From Gammaproteobacteria bacterium (GTDB taxonomy: Bacteria; Pseudomonadota; Gammaproteobacteria; Pseudomonadales; Pseudohongiellaceae), in the NCBI GenBank assembly GCA_003556835.1, contig PWQG01000425.1:1-20408 (forward strand): DNA of 20,408 nucleotides, in the 5' to 3' direction. The position numbers and the translations under genes were made by a program. Position 1 is the stretch's first letter. Every line of letters starts with the position of its first letter. The notes beneath the pieces are model-generated. The model was not told where the DNA came from. It saw only the letters and a list, made by a program, of their open reading frames with translations, and ran no database searches. This document shows positions 14,122 to 20,408 of this stretch, in pieces.

Positions 14122-15066
14122 ATGCATAAATTCGGTGTCGTTTTCCCGGGGCAGGGATCGCAGAAACAGGGCATGCTGATCGAGCTGGCTGATGCCCGCC
14201 CCATCATTGCTGATACCTTCCGTGAGGCGTCCGGGGTACTTGGCTTCGATCTGCTTGCGGTGGTCCGTGACAATCCCGACGGGCGTCTGGACGAGACACA
14301 GATCACCCAGCCGGCGCTCCTGACGGCTTCCGTGGCGCTCTGGCGTCTGTGGCTGGAAGAGAAGGGGCCTTTGCCGGAGCTGCTGGCCGGACACAGCCTG
14401 GGCGAATACAGTGCCCTGGTCTGTGCTGGCGTGATCGGTTTCGAGCAGGCCGTGGATGCGGTTCACAAGCGTGGCAACTACATGCAGGATGCGGTGCCCG
14501 CCGGCACCGGTGCCATGGCGGCGATCATCGGTCTGGAAGATGATGTGATCGCAAAAATCTGTGCGGACGCCGGGCAGGGAGATGAAATCGTCTCACCGGC
14601 GAATTTCAATGCGCCGGGTCAGACCGTCATCGCCGGCAGCGCGGCAGCGGTGGAGCGGGCCGTGACGGCATTGAAAGAAGCTGGTGCCAAACGGGCCCTT
14701 CCGCTCAATGTCAGTGTACCCTCGCATTGCAGCCTGATGCGCGAAGCGGCTGATCGCCTGGGCCAGGATCTGGCGAAGCTGACTTTCAAGCGACCGGAGA
14801 TTCCGGTGGTACAGAATATCAACGGCCACGTCAGCAAGGATCCGGATACAATCCGTGAAAACCTGCTCAAACAATTGTATATGCCTGTGCAGTGGGTCGA
14901 TTCCATCGGTTGTATGCGCGACTTCGGTATTGGAAAGGTAGTAGAATGCGGCCCCGGAAAAGTCCTGTCCGGTCTGATTCGACGCATTGAGCGGAATATG
15001 GACTGCTATACTATCGAGGATGGCGACAGCCTCGCCGGGGCACGGGAAGCCATCCAGCAGGGCTAG
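14122..15066 (+). CDS. fabD: Malonyl-CoA:ACP transacylase
   Basis: 314 residues (E. coli 309). Moves malonyl from CoA to acyl carrier protein, supplying the elongation unit for type II fatty acid synthesis. The N-terminal motif VVFPGQGSQKQGM (6-18) precedes the nucleophile motif AGHSLGEYSALV (89-100) with Ser92. Arg117 in HKRGNYMQ binds the malonyl carboxylate, and His202 in VPSHCSLM completes the dyad; these match Ser92, Arg117 and His201 of E. coli. The start at 14122 lies 3 bases after plsX, with only a weak GAGTGAG upstream, so translation may be coupled to plsX. Confidence 0.98.
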   Translation: MHKFGVVFPGQGSQKQGMLIELADARPIIADTFREASGVLGFDLLAVVRDNPDGRLDETQITQPALLTASVALWRLWLEEKGPLPELLAGHSLGEYSALVCAGVIGFEQAVDAVHKRGNYMQDAVPAGTGAMAAIIGLEDDVIAKICADAGQGDEIVSPANFNAPGQTVIAGSAAAVERAVTALKEAGAKRALPLNVSVPSHCSLMREAADRLGQDLAKLTFKRPEIPVVQNINGHVSKDPDTIRENLLKQLYMPVQWVDSIGCMRDFGIGKVVECGPGKVLSGLIRRIERNMDCYTIEDGDSLAGAREAIQQG

Positions 15067-15102
15067 GGACTGGCCGATGCAAGGGCAGACGAGGAGTATT
15101 GT

Positions 15103-15849
15103 ATGACTGACAAGACCGAAACCATCAGCCTGGTCACAGGCGCAAGTCGTGGCATTGGCCGGGCCATCGCCATCGAGCTGGGCCGGGACGGTCATACCGT
15201 GATCGGCACGGCCACCAGCGACAAGGGTGCCCAGGCCATTACGGACTATCTGAAAGAGGCCGGTATCGAAGGTGGCGGGTTGAAACTGGATGTGTCGGAC
15301 CCGGCCTCGGTGGAGTCCGCCATGAGCACCATTCAACAGGATTTTGGTGTCCCGTATGTGCTGGTCAACAATGCTGGTATCACCCGTGACAACCTGCTGA
15401 TGCGGATGAAAGAGGATGAATGGGAGTCGGTCATCAACACCAATCTCAATGCCCTGTACCGCATGAGCAAGGCCTGTCTCAAGGGCATGACCCGGGCGCG
15501 GCGAGGACGGATCATCAACATCAGTTCTGTGGTGGCCTCCAGCGGCAATCCGGGGCAGAGCAATTATGCGGCCTCCAAGGCGGCAGCGGAGGGCTTCACA
15601 CGCTCCCTGGCGCGAGAGGTGGGTTCTCGCGGAATCACCGTCAACAGCATCGCGCCGGGCTTCATCGATACTGATATGACCCGGGCGCTGAACGAGAAAC
15701 AGATTGAATCCCTGCTGGTGCAGATACCCCTGGCCCGATTCGGAAAACCGGAAGAAGTGGCCCGTGTTGCTGCCTTCCTGGCATCCGATGCCGGTGGCTA
15801 CATCACGGGTGAAACCCTGCATGTCAATGGTGGCATGTATATGGGTTGA
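15103..15849 (+). CDS. fabG: 3-oxoacyl-ACP reductase
   Basis: 248-residue short-chain dehydrogenase/reductase that reduces 3-oxoacyl-ACP with NADPH. The cofactor motif TGASRGIGRA lies at 12-21 and NNAG at 89-92. The catalytic set is Asn114, Ser142, Tyr155 and Lys159 (SNYAASKAA), each four residues beyond its E. coli counterpart. The C terminus AGGYITGETLHVNGGMYM is typical of FabG. GAGGAG about eight bases before the ATG is the ribosome binding site. The 36-base gap after fabD contains no other feature that I can see. A 228-base gap with likely extra promoters follows before acpP. Confidence 0.97.
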   Translation: MTDKTETISLVTGASRGIGRAIAIELGRDGHTVIGTATSDKGAQAITDYLKEAGIEGGGLKLDVSDPASVESAMSTIQQDFGVPYVLVNNAGITRDNLLMRMKEDEWESVINTNLNALYRMSKACLKGMTRARRGRIINISSVVASSGNPGQSNYAASKAAAEGFTRSLAREVGSRGITVNSIAPGFIDTDMTRALNEKQIESLLVQIPLARFGKPEEVARVAAFLASDAGGYITGETLHVNGGMYMG

Positions 15850-16077
15850 GAGGGGCCGCGAGTTTGCTCAGAACCCGAGAAGGGAGTGGCAAGCGTTTGA
15901 TTTATAATGTATTGGTTGGGTGATCAGGAAATATTTTCGGCTTACTTATTACAACCATGAGCATTTCAATGTAAACTTGCGTTCAGAGTGGTCCCGGTTG
16001 GTCAATAAATAACCAATAACTGGATAATAACGAGAAAAGCGCTAATCAATGTACTGATTTTAGGAGCTGGCAATAGT
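15850..16077 (+). promoter_or_regulatory. AT-rich leader of acpP with candidate promoters
   Basis: The gap between fabG and acpP is AT-rich and holds no gene that I can support. Candidate -10 boxes are TATAAT at 15903-15908 (no clear -35) and GATAAT at 16023-16028, with TGGTCA 18 bases upstream (15999-16004). A short inverted repeat TTGGT/ACCAA (15998-16016) overlaps the latter. acpP is usually expressed far above its neighbours, so its own promoter here is likely. AGGAG at 16062-16066 is the ribosome binding site, 11 bases before the ATG. Confidence 0.55.
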
Positions 16078-16311
16078 ATGAGTAGCATCGAAGAACGAGT
16101 TAAAAAGATTGTCTGTGAACAGCTTGGCGTCAAGGAAGACGAAGTGAAGGCTTCTTCCTCTTTTGTCGAGGACCTGGGCGCTGACTCCCTGGACACTGTT
16201 GAATTGGTTATGGCTCTGGAAGAAGAGTTCGAGACCGAGATCCCGGACGAAGAGGCTGAGAAAATCACCACCGTCCAGCTGGCGATCGACTATATCAACA
16301 ACCACCTGTAA
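16078..16311 (+). CDS. acpP: Acyl carrier protein
   Basis: 77-residue acidic four-helix protein that carries growing acyl chains. The phosphopantetheine site is Ser37 in the invariant LGADSLDTVELVMALEEEF (33-51). The N terminus SSIEERVKKIVCEQLGV and the end TTVQLAIDYIN are near identical to E. coli AcpP (78 residues). Inverted repeats and a strong terminator follow the stop, so most transcripts probably end here, giving more carrier protein than FabF. Confidence 0.98.
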   Translation: MSSIEERVKKIVCEQLGVKEDEVKASSSFVEDLGADSLDTVELVMALEEEFETEIPDEEAEKITTVQLAIDYINNHL

Positions 16312-16334
16312 CAGACGTATTGTCTGCAGCAGAC
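16312..16334 (+). repeat. Two mutually exclusive inverted repeats after acpP
   Basis: CAGAC (16312-16316) can pair with GTCTG (16322-16326), while GTCTGC (16322-16327) can instead pair with GCAGAC (16329-16334) around a single A. The shared middle arm means that only one pairing can form at a time. It lies directly after the acpP stop and before the terminator. Confidence 0.5.
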
Positions 16335-16354
16335 TGAAGGATAATCGACCGATG

Positions 16355-16394
16355 AAGCTACTCCAGGCCTGCTACCCTGGAGTAGCTTTTCTTT
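16355..16394 (+). terminator. Rho-independent terminator between acpP and fabF
   Basis: AAGCTACTCCAGG (16355-16367) pairs perfectly over 13 bp with CCTGGAGTAGCTT (16376-16388) around an 8-base loop, followed by TTTTCTTT. fabF and later genes need read-through or a promoter in 16395-16449, where I see no clear one. Confidence 0.85.
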
Positions 16395-16435
16395 ATCCTG
16401 TACCGGCTGTGGATGCTTCAAGCATTGGGAATCCT

Positions 16436-16440
16436 GGGAG
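16436..16440 (+). promoter_or_regulatory. Ribosome binding site supporting the TTG start of fabF
   Basis: GGGAG lies nine bases before TTG 16450. No in-frame ATG or GTG is found in the upstream stretch that I checked, and FabF homology begins at this codon. Confidence 0.65.
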
Positions 16441-16449
16441 AGCGCAACG

Positions 16450-17691
16450 TTGAATAGCAGGCGACGCGTAGTCATCACCGGCCTGGGCATGGTTACTCCA
16501 TTGGGTAACGATGTAGCCAGTAGTTGGAACGGGCTGAAAGCCGGGAAAAGCGGCATTGCTCCAATCGAACATATGGACACATCGGATTTTTCCACCCGTT
16601 TCGGCGGATCGGTGAAGGATTTTGATGTCAGCCCCTACTTCTCGAAGAAGGAAGCCAAGCGGATGGACGTTTTCATCCTCTATGGCATGGCAGCGGGCAT
16701 CCAGGCCATAGAGGACGCCGGGCTCGGAGAGGGCAGTTTCGTGCCCGAAAGGGCTGGCGCGTCAATTGGTTCCGGTATTGGCGGGATTTCCGCCATTGAA
16801 CACAATGTCGAGGTCATTCGCAGTAGCGGACCCCGCAAAATTTCCCCGTTCTTTGTGCCCGGCTCCATCATCAACATGCTGGGTGGTTTTCTGTCCATCC
16901 GCTACAACCTTCGCGGGCCGAACCTGGCCATCAGCACCGCCTGTTCCTCCGGTACCCACAATATCGGTATGGCGGCAGACATGATTGCCAACGGCCATGT
17001 TGATGTCATGTTGGCTGGTGGTGCCGAGATGGCCACCTCACCGGTGGGTCTGGGTGGTTTCTGTGCAGCCCGTGCTCTTTCCACCCGCAATGATGATCCG
17101 GAGAAGGCGAGTCGCCCCTGGGACAGGGACCGTGATGGTTTTGTGCTCAGTGATGGCGCCGGCATCATGGTGCTGGAAGAGTACGAACATGCGCGCAAGC
17201 GTGGCGCCCGTATTTACGCTGAGTTGACCGGCTTTGGCATGAGCGCGGATGCCCACCACATGACGGCGCCTGCGGAAAACGGTCGAGGCGCGGCCCAATG
17301 CATGCAGAATGCCCTGGGCGCGGCGGGCCTGGACGCCGGCGCCATCGACTACATCAATGCCCACGGTACGTCCACCATTGCCGGTGACCTGGCCGAAACC
17401 CTGGCCGTCAAGACAGTGTTTGGTGAGCGCGCGGCTTCGATTCCGGTCAGTTCCAGCAAGTCCATGATCGGACATCTGCTGGGAGCGTCCGGTTCGGTGG
17501 AAGCCATCATTTCCGTGTTGGCCCTGCATGAAGGGGTCATCCCGCCGACCATCAATCTGGATGATCCGGATGAGCAATGTGATCTGGACTACGTTCCGCA
17601 TGAAAGCCGGGATGCGCCCCTGCGCGCCGTGCTCAGCAATTCCTTCGGCTTCGGCGGGACCAATGGCAGCCTGATCTTCACCCGGAACTAG
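16450..17691 (+). CDS. fabF: 3-oxoacyl-ACP synthase II (beta-ketoacyl-ACP synthase)
   Basis: 413 residues, the same as E. coli FabF. Condenses acyl-ACP with malonyl-ACP to extend fatty acids and, in E. coli, makes cis-vaccenoyl chains at low temperature. The N terminus RRRVVITGLGMVTPLG is typical. The Cys-His-His triad is Cys165 in ISTACSSGTHNIG, His305 in NAHGTST and His342 in SMIGHLLGASG. The C terminus LSNSFGFGGTNGSL is conserved. The start codon is a rare TTG with GGGAG upstream; alignment to the family N terminus leaves no alternative. It follows the acpP terminator, so expression is probably kept below that of acpP. Confidence 0.97.
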   Translation: MNSRRRVVITGLGMVTPLGNDVASSWNGLKAGKSGIAPIEHMDTSDFSTRFGGSVKDFDVSPYFSKKEAKRMDVFILYGMAAGIQAIEDAGLGEGSFVPERAGASIGSGIGGISAIEHNVEVIRSSGPRKISPFFVPGSIINMLGGFLSIRYNLRGPNLAISTACSSGTHNIGMAADMIANGHVDVMLAGGAEMATSPVGLGGFCAARALSTRNDDPEKASRPWDRDRDGFVLSDGAGIMVLEEYEHARKRGARIYAELTGFGMSADAHHMTAPAENGRGAAQCMQNALGAAGLDAGAIDYINAHGTSTIAGDLAETLAVKTVFGERAASIPVSSSKSMIGHLLGASGSVEAIISVLALHEGVIPPTINLDDPDEQCDLDYVPHESRDAPLRAVLSNSFGFGGTNGSLIFTRN

Positions 17692-17694
17692 GGG

Positions 17695-18546
17695 ATGGCC
17701 GTATCAATGCTGATCAATGGCCGGGAGAGCGATACATTACCCGCCAGCGATCGCGGATTGCTTTATGGCGATGGTCTGTTCGAGACCGTGCGCATCCGTG
17801 AATCCCGCCCCCTGTTGTGGTCAGCGCACCTGCAGCGACTGGAGCGCGACGCAGCACGGCTTGGCATTCCCTGTCCACTTTCCCTGATCGACGAAGAATC
17901 CCGGCAGTTGTTGCAGGCAATGTCGGATACCGACCAGCGTGAAGGCATTCTCAAGATCATCCTCACCCGTGGCAGTGGTGGACGGGGCTATGCGCCGCCG
18001 GACCCGGTTCAGGCCCGGCGCATCATCCAGTGGCATGATCTGCCGCCTCAAATGGCGGAACGGGCCACGCAAGGTATCCGCGTCCGGATCTGTGAGCATC
18101 CACTATCGGAGAACCCCCGTCTCGCCGGTATCAAACACCTCAATCGTCTCGATCAGGTACTGGCCAGTGCCGAGCTGGGGAGTGATTTCGATGAAGGGCT
18201 GATGTGTGATCAGCAGGGGTGGATCATCGAGGGCTGCAAGAGCAACCTCTTCCTGGTGCGCGATCGGCAACTGCACACGCCGTCGCTGGAGCGTTCCGGG
18301 GTGGCCGGCGTGATGCGTGCCTGGCTGCTTGAACAGGCGCGAGCGCTGCCCGATATCGCGGTTCAGACACCCGGGGTAGTATCGCGTTCCGCCCTGCATG
18401 AAGCGGATGAACTGTTTGTCTGCAACAGTGTCATCGGGCTGTGGCCACTGCGGGAACTGCAGGATGGTGAACATCTCCTGCGCTTTGATCCGGGTCCTGT
18501 AAGTCGTACCCTGCAGCGCCTGGCCGATGATAGACTCCTGCTATGA
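17695..18546 (+). CDS. pabC: Aminodeoxychorismate lyase
   Basis: 283-residue fold-type IV PLP enzyme that splits 4-amino-4-deoxychorismate into p-aminobenzoate and pyruvate for folate synthesis. Visible marks are SDRGLLYGDGLFETVRI (18-34), LTRGSGGRGY (90-99), the PLP lysine Lys147 in GIKHLNRLDQV, and EGCKSNLFLV (179-188). The family also contains D-amino acid and branched-chain aminotransferases; context between fabF and mltG argues for PabC. The start is uncertain: ATG 17695 has AGGGG directly against it, whereas ATG 17707 has better spacing and aligns with the E. coli start (M-LING). The stop overlaps the mltG start (ATGA). Confidence 0.92.
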   Translation: MAVSMLINGRESDTLPASDRGLLYGDGLFETVRIRESRPLLWSAHLQRLERDAARLGIPCPLSLIDEESRQLLQAMSDTDQREGILKIILTRGSGGRGYAPPDPVQARRIIQWHDLPPQMAERATQGIRVRICEHPLSENPRLAGIKHLNRLDQVLASAELGSDFDEGLMCDQQGWIIEGCKSNLFLVRDRQLHTPSLERSGVAGVMRAWLLEQARALPDIAVQTPGVVSRSALHEADELFVCNSVIGLWPLRELQDGEHLLRFDPGPVSRTLQRLADDRLLL

Positions 18547-19568
18547 ACAGACGATTACTGTACTCCTTCGCGACGGCCTTTGGCGCTTTGGCCATGCTGT
18601 TCAGTATTGCCGTATGGTTCTGGTTCCAGAGCCTGCATCAGCCGCTATCATTGGAGCAGGATCATGTTGTGCAGGTGGAACGGGGGTCGTCCCTGTCGCG
18701 TATCGCCTCCCGCCTGGAAGCGGAGGGAACGCTGGACAGCGCGCGTTCTCTCGTACTCTGGGCGCGTCTGAACAACGAAGAGAGCATCCGGGCTGGCGAG
18801 TACCGGCTGACGCCGGGCATGAGTGCGGTCGAAATGCTGGCTCTGCTGAATTCCGGGCGCAGTATCCAGCATCCGATCACCCTGGTGGAAGGCTGGACCG
18901 TGGCGCAGGCCCTTGATGCCCTGTGGGCCTCGGATGTGATTGAAAACACCCTTGAAGGCCTTGATCCGCAAGAGATCCTGCAACGGCTCGAGTCCCCCTG
19001 GCCGGCTCTGGAAGGCACCCTGTTCCCGGATACCTATTTCGTCACCCGCGGTACCAGCGACCTGGTCCTGTTGCGCCGTGCCAGCGAACGCATGCAGTCA
19101 GTACTGGATGGCACCTGGCCAACACGCGCGGTCGGCCTGCCCTATGCAACACCCTGGGAGGCATTGGTCATGGCCTCGATTGTCGAGCGTGAATCGGGCC
19201 ATGCCCCGGAACGCCCCAGTGTCGCCGGCGTTTTTGTACGTCGTCTGCAGGAGGGTATGCGCCTGCAATCCGATCCTACCGTCATCTATGGTATTGGTGA
19301 TGCCTATGACGGAGTCATCCGCCGTATTGACCTGGATACCCACACTGCGTATAACACCTATCGTATCAGTGGCTTGCCGCCGACACCTATCGCCATGCCC
19401 GGGCGCGATTCGATCGAGGCGGCCCTGCAGCCTGCCATGGACGAACCCTGGTTGTATTTTGTTTCCCGGGGTGATGGCAGCCATTATTTCTCGGAAACGC
19501 TCCAGGAGCACAATCGTGCCGTGCGCTACTACATCCGCGGCGAGGGTGAGCCCCCGGACCGTTCATGA
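18543..19568 (+). CDS. mltG: Endolytic murein transglycosylase MltG
   Basis: 341 residues (E. coli YceG/MltG 340). An inner-membrane lytic transglycosylase that cuts nascent peptidoglycan strands and may set glycan length. One N-terminal membrane helix (about 7-29) is followed by a LysM-like region (about 40-105: VVQVERGSSLSRIASRLEAEG) and the YceG catalytic domain. Marks are LEGTLFPDTYFV (156-167), catalytic Glu215 in ASIVERESG, RLQSDPTVIYGIG and TYRISGLPPTPIAMPG. The start overlaps the pabC stop by four bases, so the pair is probably translationally coupled. The conserved pabC-mltG-tmk-holB order supports the call. Confidence 0.96.
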   Translation: MNRRLLYSFATAFGALAMLFSIAVWFWFQSLHQPLSLEQDHVVQVERGSSLSRIASRLEAEGTLDSARSLVLWARLNNEESIRAGEYRLTPGMSAVEMLALLNSGRSIQHPITLVEGWTVAQALDALWASDVIENTLEGLDPQEILQRLESPWPALEGTLFPDTYFVTRGTSDLVLLRRASERMQSVLDGTWPTRAVGLPYATPWEALVMASIVERESGHAPERPSVAGVFVRRLQEGMRLQSDPTVIYGIGDAYDGVIRRIDLDTHTAYNTYRISGLPPTPIAMPGRDSIEAALQPAMDEPWLYFVSRGDGSHYFSETLQEHNRAVRYYIRGEGEPPDRS

Positions 19569-19599
19569 ACACGCCAGGACGCCGGATACAGGAAATAGC

Positions 19600-20265
19600 A
19601 TGCAGCCAGATGCGGAAATGATGCAGCGTGGTCGCTTCATCACGGTGGAGGGTGGTGAAGGCGTCGGCAAGTCGACCAATATCAACTTCATCCGGGATCT
19701 GTTGGAGCAGGCCGGACATTCGGTGGTGGTCAGCCGGGAACCTGGTGGCACGGCACTGTCTGAGCAGATCCGCAACCTTCTGCTGGATGCCACACAGACT
19801 GATATGAGTGCCATGACCGAGCTGCTGTTGATCTTTGCCGCCCGGGCCCAGCACCTGCACGAGCGTATTCTGCCTGCGCTGGCGTCGGGTCAGTGGGTAC
19901 TCTGTGATCGCTTCACCGATGCCACCTATGCCTATCAGGGCGGAGGCCGGGGTTTCGACGAGACCCTGATTGCGCAGCTGGAGACCCTGGTGCAGGGAGA
20001 GTTGCGGCCTGATCTTACCCTGGTGCTCGACATCGACCCAGAACAGGGCATGGCCAGGGCGCGGGAGCGCGCCGCCCTGGACCGCTTTGAGCAAGAGAAA
20101 CTGGCATTTTTCGCCCGCGTGAGGGATAACTACAGGAGAAGGGCCGAGGCGAGTGAGCGCCATGTGCTGATTGACGCCTCACAACCACTGTCCTCGGTGC
20201 AGTCCGGTATCCGTTGCCAGCTGCAGAAATTCCTCGAACGAACCCGGCAGGAGGTGAGTACATGA
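19600..20265 (+). CDS. tmk: Thymidylate kinase
   Basis: 221 residues (E. coli 213). Phosphorylates dTMP to dTDP with ATP, essential for dTTP supply. The P-loop GGEGVGKST lies at 18-26, followed by VSREPGGTALSEQIR, the DRFTDATYAYQGGGRG substrate motif, and DIDPEQGMARARERAALDRFE with the LID region. The start at 19600 has AGGAA six bases upstream; ATG at 19618 and 19621 are possible later starts without a comparable ribosome binding site. A much longer upstream open frame overlaps mltG and has no kinase homology there. Its stop overlaps the holB start (ATGA). Confidence 0.96.
   Translation: MQPDAEMMQRGRFITVEGGEGVGKSTNINFIRDLLEQAGHSVVVSREPGGTALSEQIRNLLLDATQTDMSAMTELLLIFAARAQHLHERILPALASGQWVLCDRFTDATYAYQGGGRGFDETLIAQLETLVQGELRPDLTLVLDIDPEQGMARARERAALDRFEQEKLAFFARVRDNYRRRAEASERHVLIDASQPLSSVQSGIRCQLQKFLERTRQEVST
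20249..20257 (+). promoter_or_regulatory. Near-perfect Shine-Dalgarno sequence of holB
   Basis: AGGAGGTGA matches the 16S rRNA 3' end over nine bases and lies inside the end of tmk, four bases before the holB ATG. It is the strongest such site that I saw in the window. Confidence 0.75.
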
Positions 20266-20408
20266 CTGTGCAGCAATCGCTTCCCTGGCAAACGGACGCC
20301 TGGCAGCAATTGGTCGTTGCGCGACGGGAAGGCCGCCTGTCGCATGCCTATCTGCTCGCCGGTATGCGCGGTACCGGGAAATTGCAGCTGGCGCTGGCGC
20401 TGGCACAA
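20262..20408 (+). CDS. holB: DNA polymerase III delta' subunit, N-terminal part only
   Basis: The first 49 codons of a gene cut by the window edge. The sequence SLPWQTDAWQQLVVARREG followed by RLSHAYLLAGMRGTGKLQLALALAQ matches the N terminus of clamp-loader delta' subunits, with HAYLL and a P-loop-like GMRGTGK. Delta' loads the beta sliding clamp onto DNA as part of the gamma complex. The start overlaps the tmk stop (ATGA) and has a very strong ribosome binding site. The tmk-holB order is conserved in gammaproteobacteria, which makes the call firm despite the short visible part. Confidence 0.92.
   Translation, partial: MTVQQSLPWQTDAWQQLVVARREGRLSHAYLLAGMRGTGKLQLALALAQ

Noticed and set aside
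18940..19599. Extended N terminus of tmk reaching far into mltG
   Set aside because: The extra 220 residues are out-of-frame mltG sequence with no kinase homology, and a good ribosome binding site precedes ATG 19600.
1..20408. Mobile elements, CRISPR arrays, tRNA or rRNA genes, prophage or defence systems
   Set aside because: No transposase, integrase, repeat-spacer array, tRNA-like fold or phage gene was recognised; all long coding regions are conserved chromosomal genes.

Overview
The window is a housekeeping stretch of a gammaproteobacterial chromosome. It is moderately GC-rich, densely packed, and free of mobile elements, tRNA/rRNA genes and CRISPR arrays. The order plsX-fabD-fabG-acpP-fabF-pabC-mltG-tmk-holB without fabH, and a six-gene TonB2/TtpC cluster of the Vibrio type, suggest a marine or halophilic gammaproteobacterium. 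I cannot name the genus from sequence alone.

Layout. (1) 1-1628: the end of sucC and all of sucD (succinyl-CoA synthetase), closed by a strong terminator. (2) 1629-2136: a 508-base gene-free region rich in short palindromes, probably the control region of the next operon. (3) 2137-7266: six tightly packed genes encoding a DUF3450 periplasmic coiled-coil protein, a TtpC-like ExbB-family protein, ExbB2, ExbD2, TonB2 and a periplasmic TPR protein. A terminator follows. (4) 7369-9285: htpG, with a heat-shock-type promoter candidate placed just before the preceding terminator. (5) 9396-11129, minus strand: argS, convergent with htpG and divergent from rluC. (6) 11248-12210: rluC. (7) 12291 to the right edge: yceD, rpmF, plsX, fabD, fabG, acpP, fabF, pabC, mltG, tmk and the start of holB.

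How the genes work together. Region 3 looks like an energy-transducing complex. ExbB2/ExbD2, probably with TtpC, would form proton-driven inner-membrane machinery; TonB2 would carry the force to the outer membrane; and the DUF3450 and TPR proteins are secreted partners of unknown role. Region 7 joins ribosomal protein L32 and phospholipid precursor synthesis (PlsX) to the malonyl transfer, elongation and carrier steps of fatty acid synthesis, followed by folate, cell-wall, dTMP kinase and replication clamp-loader genes.

The least ordinary items are: the TonB2/TtpC/DUF3450/TPR operon, in which both ExbB homologues lack the usual TM3 glutamate and TonB2 is short and acidic; an htpG promoter candidate that would put a terminator-shaped hairpin at the mRNA 5' end; a consensus promoter only 9 bases from the yceD start codon; and the absence of fabH from the fab cluster.
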